A stretch of DNA of 64,000 bases from CBDIHP01 sp965279195 (GCA_965279195.1 CBDIHP010000047.1:124001-188000); one strand, 5' to 3'. Positions 7,649 through 17,009 are shown, counted from the stretch's first letter. The notes: generated from the letters alone by a model not told the origin. Numbers and translations are program-made.

Positions 7649-8338
7649 ATGTCCACCCGAGTCCAGTGGCTGGGCCACGCCTGCCTCCTGATCGAGAGCG
7701 GCGGGCTCCAGGTGCTCATCGACCCGTTCCTGACCGGCAACCCCAAGGCCGCCGCCCAGGCCGACTCGCTGAAGCCCGACGTGATCCTCGTGTCGCACGG
7801 CCACGAGGACCACGTCGGCGACACCATCGCCATCGCGAAGGCGACGGGCGCCACGGTGGTGACCAATTACGAGCTGGGCGAGTGGTTCCAGAAGGAAGGG
7901 CTGACGAAGGTCCACGGCATGCAGCACGGCGGCGGGCATCAGGTCCACCCGGGGCTCTACGTCAAGCTGACGCTCGCGTTCCACGGCTCGACCCTGCCCG
8001 GCGGCGGCTACGGCGGCAACCCCTGCGGGTTCCTCCTGAAGTTCGCCGACGGCACCACCATCTACGACGCCGCCGACACCGGCCTCTTCGGCGACATGGC
8101 CCTGATCGGCGAGGAGGGCCTGCACCTGGCCATCCTCCCCATCGGCGACTACTACACCATGGGCCCCGCCGATTCCATCCGCGCCGTCAAGCTGCTGACC
8201 CCCAAGAAGGTCATGCCCATCCACTACAACACCTTCCCGCTACTCGCCCAGGACGAGCACGCCTGGGCCGCGCGCGTGAAATCCGAGACCTCCGCCCAGC
8301 CGCTCACGCCGCAGCCGGGCGAGTGGGTCGAGATCTGA
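7649..8338 (+). CDS. UPF0173 metal-dependent hydrolase (metallo-beta-lactamase fold)
   Basis: 229 residues from the ATG at 7649. The motif SHGHEDH (H50, H52, D54, H55) is the dinuclear metal site of the metallo-beta-lactamase fold. The start (WLGHACLLIE) and the C-terminal PIHYNTFP are characteristic of the UPF0173/YtkL group, and the length is typical for that group. There is no signal peptide, so it is cytoplasmic; its substrate is unknown in the family. It is divergent from the M14 gene at 7439, with about 210 bases between. An in-frame upstream extension is rejected because the family starts at this methionine. Confidence 0.9.
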   Translation: MSTRVQWLGHACLLIESGGLQVLIDPFLTGNPKAAAQADSLKPDVILVSHGHEDHVGDTIAIAKATGATVVTNYELGEWFQKEGLTKVHGMQHGGGHQVHPGLYVKLTLAFHGSTLPGGGYGGNPCGFLLKFADGTTIYDAADTGLFGDMALIGEEGLHLAILPIGDYYTMGPADSIRAVKLLTPKKVMPIHYNTFPLLAQDEHAWAARVKSETSAQPLTPQPGEWVEI

Positions 8339-8385
8339 CAGGCAAGGCATTTGCGCTTGCAAATCCACACACGCGGGCCGGCTGG

Positions 8386-8570
8386 CGCTGGGCGCGGGTC
8401 TCCAGACCCCGCCCTTGCCCCGAGAAGCTGTACGACGAGAGCAGGTCTCCAGACCTAGAGAATATAGCGCCCTGAGGCGCGAACTGTCCTCTCCGAATGG
8501 GTCTGGAGACCCGGCGTTGTGGTAGAGCGCGGCGACGGCAAGGGCGGGGTCTGGAGACCCGCGCCCAGCG
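8386..8570. repeat. GGGTCTCCAGACCC-type inverted repeat element, copy A
   Basis: 185 bp in the gap between 8338 and 8623. The two ends (8386-8419 and 8537-8570) are perfect 34-bp inverted copies of each other. Inside lie two more palindromes, AGGTCTCCAGACCT and GGGTCTGGAGACCC. No reading frame is supported. This is the cleanest copy of a family seen at six places in the window. Confidence 0.85.
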
Positions 8571-8622
8571 CGGTTTTCTTCGCCGTTGAATGAACATCCC
8601 ATTGCAACAGGATCCACCTCGC

Positions 8623-10467
8623 ATGAGACTGTCCGCGTTCGTCGCCCTGGGCCTGGTCGTCGTGTCGCTGGTCTCGGCGCAGGAGGTCAAGGTCCAGCAG
8701 AAGCCGACCGCCGCCCCGAAGCCGGCCGCGCCCCCACCGCCGCCGCCGTCGCTGTTCCCCTCGGGCTACATGAACCACACCGCGCTGGGCGCGGCGATCG
8801 GCAATCTCGCGCGTTCGAACCCGGGCGTCGTCTCGGCCTATTCGCTCGGCAAATCCGGCCTCGGCCGCGACCTCTGGCTGATCGCCCTGGGTGCACCGGC
8901 GCAGGGGGCCCCGGCGAAGCCGTCGATCCTGATCGTCGCCAACCTGGAGGCCGACCACCTCGTCGGCAGCCAGGTCGCTCTCGGGCTGGCCGAGCGGATC
9001 GCCAAGGGCGCGGGCAAGGATGCCGATGTCGATAGCCTCTTGCGCACGCATACGATCTACGTCGTGCCGAGGTTCAACCCCGACGGCGCCGAGCGGCTGC
9101 TCTCGGCCACGCCCCGGGGCGACTTCCGCACCAACCTCACCGCGACCGACCGCGACCGCGACGGCGCATCGGGCGAGGACGGCCCCAACGACATCGACGG
9201 CGACGGCCTCACCCTCCGCATGCGGGCGAAGGACGCCAAGGCCACGCTCATCCCCGACGCCAAGGACGCCCGCATCCTCCGCCCCGCCGACCGCAACAAG
9301 GGCGAGAAGGCCGTCTATTCCGACTATTCCGAGGGCGTGGACGACGACACCGACGGCCAGATCAACGAGGACCCGCCCGGCGGCGTGAACCTCAATCGCA
9401 ACTGGCCGCGCGGATGGACCGACTTCGACCCCGAGGCCGGCAACGGCCCCGTGAGCGAGCCCGAGGTCCGAGCCTTGATCACGTTTGCATTCGCCCATCC
9501 CGAGATCGTCGCCACCTGGTCGCTCGGCCTCAACGACAACCTCGCCGTCGACGCGAAGGGCCTCGACGCGGCCGACACGCCGTACTTCGCCGAGCTGGCG
9601 AAGCTCTACCGCGAGACCACCGGCCAGGCGAAGCCCGCCGAGGCCGCCCCGAAGGCCGAAGCCGCGCCGAAGGCAGCCGAGGCCACGCCCAAGGCCGCGC
9701 CGGCCCCCGAGACGAAGGGCCAGCGCCCGCCGATGACCAAGGGGCAGGGGGGCGGCCGGATGGGCGGGCGGGGCGGACCCGGCGGCGGACCGCCCGCACA
9801 GGTCCAGGCGGCCCCCGCGACGCCGACCTCGAACACCGATGCAACGACCGACGGCGCGTTCAGCGAGTGGGCCTATCACCAGTTCGGCGTGGTCTCGCTC
9901 GCCACCCGCGTCTGGCCTGGCCCGGGCGAGGGCGACGCGAAGTGGCTCGAATGGAACGACAAGACCATGGGCGGCCGCGCCTTCGTCCCATTCCACAGCG
10001 TCGACCACCCCACCCTCGGCAAGGTCGAGGTCGGCGGCTGGAAGCCCGGCGTCCGCGTCAACCCGCCGGCCGAACAGATCGGAGATCTTGCGGACAAGCA
10101 CTTTTCCTTCCTGAAGGCTATCGCGAAGAAGCTCCCCGTCCTCGCGGTGGACGGGCTGAAGATCGAGAGCAAGGGCAAGAATGTCTATGAGGTGAAGATC
10201 ACGGTGCGCAACGACGGCTATCTGCCCACCGCCACCGCGCAGGGCGTCAACACCCGACAGCCGGGCCCCATCCTGGTGAAGCTGAACCTCGGCCAGGCGA
10301 AGCTCCTCTCGGGCAAGGCCCTGAACCGGATCAACACCCTCCCCGGCTCCGGCGGCAAGGAAGAATTCCGCTGGCTCGTCCTCGCCCCCGAGAACGCACG
10401 CACGCTCACGCTGGACGTCACGCACGCCAAGCTCGGCTCCACCCGCCGCGAAATCGCCCTGCCCTGA
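8623..10467 (+). CDS. M14-like secreted protein with replaced active-site residues
   Basis: 614 residues. The start at 8623 gives a signal peptide (LSAFVALGLVVVSLVSAQ). Overall it aligns with the active M14 protein at 5664-7439: both have PRFNPDGAE/PTINPDGRA, a DRDRDGASGEDGPNDIDGDG calcium-type loop, DDDTDGQINEDPPG and LNRNWP. The active site is changed: HGNE becomes EADH (E109, H112), the third histidine position is serine (S300), and the catalytic glutamate position is arginine (R429). An Ala/Pro/Lys- and Gly-rich insert (about 340-405) interrupts the catalytic region. It is most likely a non-peptidase binding or scaffold protein. The gene at 10500 follows 32 bases downstream and is probably co-transcribed. 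Confidence 0.8.
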   Translation: MRLSAFVALGLVVVSLVSAQEVKVQQKPTAAPKPAAPPPPPPSLFPSGYMNHTALGAAIGNLARSNPGVVSAYSLGKSGLGRDLWLIALGAPAQGAPAKPSILIVANLEADHLVGSQVALGLAERIAKGAGKDADVDSLLRTHTIYVVPRFNPDGAERLLSATPRGDFRTNLTATDRDRDGASGEDGPNDIDGDGLTLRMRAKDAKATLIPDAKDARILRPADRNKGEKAVYSDYSEGVDDDTDGQINEDPPGGVNLNRNWPRGWTDFDPEAGNGPVSEPEVRALITFAFAHPEIVATWSLGLNDNLAVDAKGLDAADTPYFAELAKLYRETTGQAKPAEAAPKAEAAPKAAEATPKAAPAPETKGQRPPMTKGQGGGRMGGRGGPGGGPPAQVQAAPATPTSNTDATTDGAFSEWAYHQFGVVSLATRVWPGPGEGDAKWLEWNDKTMGGRAFVPFHSVDHPTLGKVEVGGWKPGVRVNPPAEQIGDLADKHFSFLKAIAKKLPVLAVDGLKIESKGKNVYEVKITVRNDGYLPTATAQGVNTRQPGPILVKLNLGQAKLLSGKALNRINTLPGSGGKEEFRWLVLAPENARTLTLDVTHAKLGSTRREIALP

Positions 10468-10499
10468 TTCCCCGACCGTTTCGACGCGGAAACCTTCCC

Positions 10500-11267
10500 A
10501 TGAGCCGACGCCGGCGACCGAGCGACGTGCAGACCGACCTGAGCGACGCCGAACGCGACGCCGAACGCGCCTCGAACTGGATGGCGAGGGTGTTCGGCGG
10601 GCGGTTCGGGCTGCTGATGATCTTGCTGTTATTTCAGTTGCTGATGACGCCCATCTTCATCGATAACAACCGTTCGCAGACGCTCCTGGCGCTGTTCGGT
10701 AGCGCGGTGATGATCGCGTCGATCCACGCGGCGAGGCCCGCGGGCCGGGCGTGGACCGTCGGCATCGTCCTGGCCGTGGCCGACTTCCTGATCGGCCGGA
10801 TCGTCGCGATGCCCGGGGCACGCTGGCTGGTGGCGGTCCAGGCCGCGCTCTGGATCTCGAGCATGCTGTTCGTGATCAAGGCGATCCTGGACGTGATCTT
10901 CAGCCGGGGCAACAAGGTCAGCGTCGAGACCCTCCAGGCGGCACTCTGCGTCTACCTCCTGGCCGGGCTGCTCTGGACCTACTTCTACGCCTCCATGGAC
11001 CTCGTGATACCCAACGGCTTCCTCTCACACGGCGAACCCCGGAGCATGTGGGTCGACGACGCCACGAGGCACAGGTACTTCCTGCAATTCCTCCTCTTCA
11101 GCTTCGCCACCCAGTCCGCCGCCCCCTACGACGGCCTGGCGCCCGGAACCGGATTTACGAACATGTGTTCGTTCCTCCAGGCGATGACGTCGCAGATCTA
11201 TCTCGCCGTCGTCATCGCCCGGCTCGTCGGCATCCAGTCGGCCGACATCGCCGAAGGGCGGCAGTAG
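10500..11267 (+). CDS. Ion-channel-like membrane protein with altered selectivity filter
   Basis: 255 residues, with about five hydrophobic segments beginning near residue 36 (LLMILLLFQLL). The C-terminal third resembles the pore-helix/filter/inner-helix region of two-TM potassium channels: SFATQSAAPYDGLAP occupies the place of the usual SFVTLTTLGYGDVTP, and MTSQIYLAVVIARLVG matches the inner helix that follows. The filter TxGYG is therefore replaced by AAPYD (T204 to G212). The fold is probably kept, but potassium selectivity probably is not. The basic, charged N-terminus (1-30) is likely cytoplasmic. It lies 32 bases after the M14-like gene, suggesting one operon. Confidence 0.68.
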   Translation: MSRRRRPSDVQTDLSDAERDAERASNWMARVFGGRFGLLMILLLFQLLMTPIFIDNNRSQTLLALFGSAVMIASIHAARPAGRAWTVGIVLAVADFLIGRIVAMPGARWLVAVQAALWISSMLFVIKAILDVIFSRGNKVSVETLQAALCVYLLAGLLWTYFYASMDLVIPNGFLSHGEPRSMWVDDATRHRYFLQFLLFSFATQSAAPYDGLAPGTGFTNMCSFLQAMTSQIYLAVVIARLVGIQSADIAEGRQ

Positions 11268-11310
11268 ATCCATCCGGATGCCTCCTTCAACCCCAGGCGT
11301 AAGCCCAAGG

Positions 11311-11474
11311 CGCTGGGCGCGGGTCTCCGACCCCGCCCCACCGCCGCCGCACCGGACCACGAAACCGGGTCTCCAGACCCGTACTCGGCGATTCGAGAAC
11401 AAAGGGCCTGGAGACCCGGGTCTGTCGTCTCCTTCGATCCGGGCGGGGGCGGGGTCGGAGACCCGCGCCCAGCG
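11311..11474. repeat. GGGTCTCCAGACCC-type inverted repeat element, copy B
   Basis: 164 bp between the converging genes ending at 11267 and 11511. The outer 29 bases at each end are perfect inverted copies (CGCTGGGCGCGGGTCTCC...). Inside is a second inverted pair built on CGGGTCTCCAGACCCG and CCTGGAGACCCGG. Confidence 0.82.
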
Positions 11475-11510
11475 CTCTGGGTTCGACTGGGCCCAAGAAA
11501 TGTCGGAGGA

Positions 11511-14500
11511 TCACTCCACGATCAATTCTCCATTCATCACCTTCCAGTGCCCGGGGAAGGTGCACAGATAGGGATACCGCCCCGGCTTGTCGGGGACCTG
11601 GAAGCTGATGATGAACTGATCCTGCGGGCCGACGATATCGGTGTAGGCGATCACATCCTCACTCTTCGGGATGTAGTTCCGCAGCGCGGCGTCGGGTTCG
11701 GCGATGATCTTGTTCACGAGGTCGCCGAACGCGTCGAGCGTCCCCGGACGGATCAACACCCAGTTGTGCGGAACCACGTCGGGGTTGTAGAACGTCAGGG
11801 CGATCGCCTCGCCGGGCTTGGCCTTGATCGACCGCAGGTTGTAGCTGAGATTCTTCCCCGCCTCGATCGTGATCCGCCTCGCACCGACGAGCCGCTTCTT
11901 GTGCGGGTTCGGGATCGGCTTGAAGTTGAGCGCGGCCATGTCCGCGAGGATCGGGTGGGCCCGCAAGATCTTCGGCTCGGGCCTGAAGCCCTCGAAGCCC
12001 GTGAACGGAGCCCCAAGCTTGTGGACAGTCGCGAACAATTCGGCCGCCGGTCCGGAATCGACCTTCAGTCGCATGTGCAACTGATTCACCGGCTGGATGT
12101 CGGGCATCTCGACGAACAGCGTCCGGCCGTCGGCCAGGACGTGGGCCGAGCGGATGGGCACCGGGTCGTGGCCGGGCGTGCCGGGATGGCTCGGGGCGAA
12201 TTCGGGCGAGCCGTACTGCGGACCGTAGCGATAATTCCAGCACTGCGCGAACAGCGAGCCCGTCCGCCGCACCACCGCCGCATCGATCGGGCCCGAGAAG
12301 GTGATGAGCATGCCATTCTCGGTCGCATGCCACGAGACTGGCAGGGTTGCGGGCTTGCCAGTATAGCGGACGCGCTGGAAACTGCCGTCGTCGGGCGTGT
12401 AGCTGCCCCACCCGGCCATCCCCGAGACATAAAGCTGCCCATCCTTCGGGCTGAACCGGCCGCGATGGGCACCCGAGAGGAACTCGACCGGCAGGGGGAC
12501 CGCCGCCGCCTGCGCCTGGCCGTCGACGCGGTCTCGCAGCAACACATAAGCCGTGCCCGCCCCGAACGACAGGTGCAGGAGCTGCCCCTTGAGCGGCCCG
12601 AAGCGGTCGCTCGTCACCCACACCTGGCCGCCGCTGGAATTATCCAGACCTCGCGGCATGTAGATCATCGGAAGCTCGGGCGTCTTGCCATTCTTCGGCC
12701 CGGGGTAGCCGTAGTGGCTCCCCTCCTTGATCTCGGAGACCATCGAGGCAGAGACCCAATCGCCCTCCGATGACGGCACCGTGACCAGTCCTTCGGGGCT
12801 CAACCCGAGGCCGTCGGGGTTGCGGAATCCGGTGGCGATCACATCAACAGTTTTGCCATCCTCCGAAATTCGGAGGATCCCCTGCTTGCCCGACGCCGTG
12901 TAGAAACGCCCATTCGCGTCGCGCTGGAGGCCGCAGATGAAGTCGTGCCCGGCGGGGCTGGTCTCATAGGCGTTCGAAAAGCACTCGTAAGCGTCGGCCT
13001 CGCCGTCGCCGTCAACATCCTTCAATCGCGTGATCTGGTCGCGGCCCAGCACATACGCCAGCCCATCCACCACCATCAGCCCGAGCGGCTGGTGCAATCC
13101 AGAAGCAAATCGACGCCACGTCACGTTCTTGAGCGTGTCATCTAGACCGGTGACGTGCCATACGTCGCCCTGCATGGTGCAGAGTAGGGCCGAACCGTCG
13201 GGCAAGAAATCATGATCTCCGATGAACATGGGTGCCTTCCAGGGGTTCTGAAACGGCACCCTGATCGTGTCCACCACGTAGGCGTTGTTCGACGTCGAGT
13301 TCACCGTCCCGCCCGTGGGGATGGCCCGGGGCCACTGGGGTTTGCCGCCCTTCGTCCAGTCGCGAAGGGGATGGTCCTTCGCCGGGCCGACGACGCGGGT
13401 GAACTTGCCCCCCTCGAACCAGGGGGCATCGAGATACTCCACGCCGGCCGACTCATAGGCGAAGATCACACGCTCCTCGTGGCGGTACAGCCCCTTGTAG
13501 CGGGCCGGCTTCGCCACCGTCGATTGAGCAGGCAACGGAGTCGGCGTGCCCACCATGATGAGGCCGTCCATGAACCCATGGCGGACGGAAGAGAACTTCA
13601 CGAACCCGCCGGTCCAGGCCGCCTCGTAGCGGAGGGTCTCGGGATTGAAGCAGGTCGACATCTCGCCATGTTCACCCAGGCGGATGCAGATCCCCTTGTT
13701 CACCGTCACGCCCGCGCCTCGGAACACGCCGGACATGAGTGTGCCGAGGTCCATGTCGTTCCAGCGGCCGTCGACCCACGTGTCCTCGTTCTGGTTGCCC
13801 CAGTGGCCCTGCTTGCCGCCGTCCAGGCCGGGGAAGGGTGGGAGCAGCGGCGGGACGTGTCCGAGCTTGGAGAAATGTTCGGCTTCCTTGGCGTAAAAAT
13901 CATAGATGCGATCGCGGTTCACAGTCGACTTCCAGCTCGGCCAGTCCTGCGGATGCAGCGGGGCCCGGTCGTAGGCGAAATCCACCGGGGCGTGGGCGTG
14001 CTCCAGCATGGCCACCGCCGGTGCCGACTCGGGCTTGCCCAGGTCGAGCAGGAACCGCATCAGGTCGCGGCGATCGGTCTCCGACAGGGCCGCGAGCAGG
14101 TTCTCGGGCATCAGCGTCCCATCGACCCGCCTGGACTCGATCTCGCCCGCGCCCAGACGTTCGGGCCGGGGCGAATTCGGGATGGTCAGGATCAACCGGT
14201 TCCCATCATCCAGGACCGGGTATCCCTGGATGACGCGACCGTCCCTGAGTTCGACGGTGATCGCCGAATACCCCTTCTTGACCTCCTTGCGCGGCCAGAG
14301 GACCGACGCCGCGATGTCCTCGGGCGCGAGTTCGCGGCTCAGGTTCGAGAGTTCCGGCCCGATCGCCCCGCCCTGGTTGCCGATCTTGTGGCATGACAGG
14401 CAGGCCGTTTTGACCGAGGCGAACACGACCGCCCCGCGCCGGGGGTCGCCGTGCTCCTTCGCCCCCAAAAGCAAAGCCGCGACCTGCGCGGCTTCGTCCT

Positions 14501-15503
14501 TCGAGAGGTTCGTGGCGGCCTTCGGCGTCGGCCTCGGGGGGACCGGCGTGCGGGGCTTCGGAGGCGCCCCGGCGGGCTTGCCTTCGAGCTGCGGCACCAG
14601 CCAGTCGAGGCCGTCGAGGTTGTCCTTGAGCCGCTCCTCGGCGTCGTCCTGCGTGTGGCCGAGGATGCCGATCGGGCCGTCATATCCACTATCAAGGATG
14701 ATGCGCAGGAGCGCGAGATCATGTTCACCCTGGCCCAGCGGCAGGATCTTCCGGCCGACCCGGTCCCCCTTCGTGTCCATGCCGTTGAGGTTCAGCGCGA
14801 CCAGATACGGCTTCATCTTCCGGAGCAGGGCGGGGAAGCGGTCGAGGTGATCGTGGCCGTGATGGAGGTTGTAAACGATGCCGACGTTCTTGATCCCTTG
14901 CGCCTTCAGGCGCTCGACGATTTCGATCTGATTCTCCGGCTCGCCGAACCATCCGCCGTGATTGTAGAGGGCGAGCGAGCAGCCGATCTTGCCCGCATCA
15001 CCCGCAAGGGGCTTGAGCCGACGCACCGCGTCGGCCACCCGTCGCTCCTGGTCGGCGGCGTCGGCCACCTTCACGTCGCCCGAGCCGAGCAGGACCCACA
15101 ATTGTGTCTTCACGCCGTTGCGTTTGAGTGCATCGAGGATGGCCTGCGAGTCGCGGTTCAGCTCGCCGGGGCACCAGAAGGCGTCGAGGCCGACGTGATG
15201 CTTCCGGAGCGACGCGATCTCGGCGTCGAAGGTGGGGACGTGCTCGGCCCGCCAGTCGTAGGCGAAATGCTTGAAGCCGAGCGTCTCCAGCATCGCCGCG
15301 CGTGGTTCGGGCTCGCGTTTCTTGCTGTCGAACGGGACGATGCACCAGGCGATCAGGTTGTCGCGCCCGAGGAGCTTTTGCACGCGGTCGGCCCTCGGGG
15401 CCTTGCCGTGGCCGTGGTCCTGCGCCCGTGAGGGGGTCGCGATCGCGACCAGAATCACCAGGGCTAAGGCCCACCGGAACATGCGTTCATCCCATTTTGT
15501 CAT
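11511..15503 (-). CDS. Multidomain secreted redox protein: TIM barrel, cytochrome c, DUF6797-like, propeller, cupredoxin
   Basis: 1330 residues. The start at 15503 (MTKWDERMFRW) has GGGAG upstream and precedes a signal peptide ending near PSRAQ; M at 15482 is an alternative. Domains in order: xylose-isomerase-like TIM barrel (about 35-300, GLDAFWCPGELN and NLHHGHDHLDRF); a c-type cytochrome with CLSCH (C368, C371, H372) followed by the VILDDGNRL-type region usual after planctomycete hemes; a DUF6797-like region (about 455-680); a sorbosone-dehydrogenase-like beta-propeller (about 690-1000, GFRNPDGLGLSPEG); and a C-terminal cupredoxin with the type 1 copper ligands H1246 (VPHNW), C1314, H1319 and M1323 (YLCTFPGHWKVM). 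It probably passes electrons from carbohydrate oxidation through heme and copper outside the cytoplasm; this role is inferred. Confidence 0.85.
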   Translation of the reverse strand: MTKWDERMFRWALALVILVAIATPSRAQDHGHGKAPRADRVQKLLGRDNLIAWCIVPFDSKKREPEPRAAMLETLGFKHFAYDWRAEHVPTFDAEIASLRKHHVGLDAFWCPGELNRDSQAILDALKRNGVKTQLWVLLGSGDVKVADAADQERRVADAVRRLKPLAGDAGKIGCSLALYNHGGWFGEPENQIEIVERLKAQGIKNVGIVYNLHHGHDHLDRFPALLRKMKPYLVALNLNGMDTKGDRVGRKILPLGQGEHDLALLRIILDSGYDGPIGILGHTQDDAEERLKDNLDGLDWLVPQLEGKPAGAPPKPRTPVPPRPTPKAATNLSKDEAAQVAALLLGAKEHGDPRRGAVVFASVKTACLSCHKIGNQGGAIGPELSNLSRELAPEDIAASVLWPRKEVKKGYSAITVELRDGRVIQGYPVLDDGNRLILTIPNSPRPERLGAGEIESRRVDGTLMPENLLAALSETDRRDLMRFLLDLGKPESAPAVAMLEHAHAPVDFAYDRAPLHPQDWPSWKSTVNRDRIYDFYAKEAEHFSKLGHVPPLLPPFPGLDGGKQGHWGNQNEDTWVDGRWNDMDLGTLMSGVFRGAGVTVNKGICIRLGEHGEMSTCFNPETLRYEAAWTGGFVKFSSVRHGFMDGLIMVGTPTPLPAQSTVAKPARYKGLYRHEERVIFAYESAGVEYLDAPWFEGGKFTRVVGPAKDHPLRDWTKGGKPQWPRAIPTGGTVNSTSNNAYVVDTIRVPFQNPWKAPMFIGDHDFLPDGSALLCTMQGDVWHVTGLDDTLKNVTWRRFASGLHQPLGLMVVDGLAYVLGRDQITRLKDVDGDGEADAYECFSNAYETSPAGHDFICGLQRDANGRFYTASGKQGILRISEDGKTVDVIATGFRNPDGLGLSPEGLVTVPSSEGDWVSASMVSEIKEGSHYGYPGPKNGKTPELPMIYMPRGLDNSSGGQVWVTSDRFGPLKGQLLHLSFGAGTAYVLLRDRVDGQAQAAAVPLPVEFLSGAHRGRFSPKDGQLYVSGMAGWGSYTPDDGSFQRVRYTGKPATLPVSWHATENGMLITFSGPIDAAVVRRTGSLFAQCWNYRYGPQYGSPEFAPSHPGTPGHDPVPIRSAHVLADGRTLFVEMPDIQPVNQLHMRLKVDSGPAAELFATVHKLGAPFTGFEGFRPEPKILRAHPILADMAALNFKPIPNPHKKRLVGARRITIEAGKNLSYNLRSIKAKPGEAIALTFYNPDVVPHNWVLIRPGTLDAFGDLVNKIIAEPDAALRNYIPKSEDVIAYTDIVGPQDQFIISFQVPDKPGRYPYLCTFPGHWKVMNGELIVE

Positions 15504-15673
15504 GACGTGGGCTCCCGATCCGGCCTGGGCCTGATGCTGTGTGCGGCATCGCGTGTGGCTCGCGTGGACCTTTGTCATATCGCGCGCGGGGGCGTCTGTC
15601 CACCGGCCCGTGGCATTGTTGAACAAAGGCGTTACAATGTGGCACACGACGCAAACCTGGACGGAGGTGGCAC

Positions 15674-16960
15674 ATGCAGAGCGTGAATCGTCGGGAATTT
15701 CTGGGGGCCGCCGGGGCGGGCCTGGCCCTGGGGGCAACGGGGATTGGCCGGGCAACGGCCGAGACGCCCCTTCCGCCGCCGAAGAAGCTGGCGGTCGTCA
15801 CGACGTTGTGGAATTACAAGTCGCACGCCTGGCACATGGCCGAGCGGTTCCTCGCGGGCTACCCGCGCGAGGGGCACTGGCACAGGCCGCCGTTCCAGGT
15901 CGTCTCGGCGTATGTCGATCAGACGCGCGGCGACGATCTCAGCAAGGGCCGCGCGAAGGAGTTCGGCTTCACGATCTACCCGACGATCGCCGAGGCCCTC
16001 CGCAACGGCGGAGGCAAACTCGCCGTGGACGCGGTCCTCGTGATCGGCGAGCACGGCGACTACCCGCTCAGCCCGACGGGTCAGAAGAAGTATCCCAGAT
16101 ATGAATTCTTCAAGAAGATCGTCGAGGTCTTCGAGGCCGACGGCCGCGTCACGCCGATCTTCAATGACAAGCATCTGTCCTGGAATTTCGCCTGGGCGAA
16201 GGAGATGGTCGAGACCTCGAAGCGGTTGAAGATCCCGTTCCTGGCCGGCTCGTCGCTGCCGGTGACCTGGCGGATGCCGGATGTCGACATGCCGCTGGGG
16301 GCGGAAGTCGAGGAGGTGATGGGCATTGCATTCGGCGCGGTGGATATTTACGACTTCCACGCTCTGGAGATGATCCAGTGCATGGCCGAGCGTCGCAAGG
16401 GGGGAGAGACGGGGGTCGTGTCGATGCACGCCCTGCGCGGGGATGCGGTGTGGGAGGCCCTGGGCAAGGGCTCGTGGGACGCCGGCGGCTGGGATCCGAA
16501 GCTGTTCGAGGCGTGCCTGTCGCGCTCGCAGACGCTCGGTCAGGCCGAGACCACGAGCCACCGCTACCCGACCATCGCCCAGATGAAGGAGTGGGTCAAG
16601 ACGCCGATCGCCTACCGCTTCGAGTACGCCGACGGCACCAAGGGGACGATGCTCCAGCTCAACAAGCTGGTGGAGGACTTCACCTTCGCCGCTCGCCTGA
16701 AGAACAAGCCCGAGCCGCTCTCGACCCTCTTCTACCTGCCGCCGAACCCGAACGTGACCTATTCGGCCTCGCTGATGACCAAGGCCGAGGAACTGTTCAC
16801 GACCGGCAAGGCCCCATATCCGATCGAGCGGACCTTGCTCACGAGCGGGCTCGTGAGCGCGGGGATGCAGTCGCTGGCGGACGGGCAGGTGAAGATCGCC
16901 ACGCCGAATCTGGATGTGAAATATCAGGCGCCGAAGACGTCGCAGCACGTGAGGACATGA
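15674..16960 (+). CDS. Tat-exported protein of unknown function
   Basis: 428 residues; the start at 15674 follows the strong ribosome-binding sequence GGAGGTGG. The N-terminus NRREFLGAAGAGLALGATG is a clear twin-arginine signal, so the protein is exported folded, often a sign of a bound cofactor. The body starts LAVVTTLWNYKSHAWHMAERF and includes GHWHRPPF, VLVIGEHGDYPLS and YEFFKKIVEVFE. I do not recognise a characterised enzyme family. It resembles the planctomycete secreted oxidoreductase-type proteins only in general layout. The gene is divergent from the redox fusion at 15503 with 170 bases between, so the two may share a control region. Confidence 0.72.
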   Translation: MQSVNRREFLGAAGAGLALGATGIGRATAETPLPPPKKLAVVTTLWNYKSHAWHMAERFLAGYPREGHWHRPPFQVVSAYVDQTRGDDLSKGRAKEFGFTIYPTIAEALRNGGGKLAVDAVLVIGEHGDYPLSPTGQKKYPRYEFFKKIVEVFEADGRVTPIFNDKHLSWNFAWAKEMVETSKRLKIPFLAGSSLPVTWRMPDVDMPLGAEVEEVMGIAFGAVDIYDFHALEMIQCMAERRKGGETGVVSMHALRGDAVWEALGKGSWDAGGWDPKLFEACLSRSQTLGQAETTSHRYPTIAQMKEWVKTPIAYRFEYADGTKGTMLQLNKLVEDFTFAARLKNKPEPLSTLFYLPPNPNVTYSASLMTKAEELFTTGKAPYPIERTLLTSGLVSAGMQSLADGQVKIATPNLDVKYQAPKTSQHVRT

Positions 16961-16969
16961 ACGGTCTTA

Positions 16970-17009
16970 CTCCTGGACGGGGTCTCGCCTCCGTGACCCC
17001 GTCCAGGAG
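16970..17009. terminator. Bidirectional hairpin between convergent genes
   Basis: A perfect 15-bp stem (16970-16984 with 16995-17009) around a 10-base loop. It sits 9 bases after the stop at 16960 and 9 bases before the stop of the minus-strand gene at 17019, so it can serve both. Confidence 0.8.

Noticed and set aside
8386..8570. Possible CRISPR array or rho-independent terminator only
   Set aside because: There are inverted, not regularly spaced direct, repeats and no spacers or cas genes; a simple terminator would not need 34-bp outer arms around inner palindromes.
15610..15650. Candidate sigma-70 promoter before the Tat-exported protein (TACAAT with upstream TTG-rich sequence)
   Set aside because: The spacing between the possible -35 and -10 boxes is wrong for each pairing tried.
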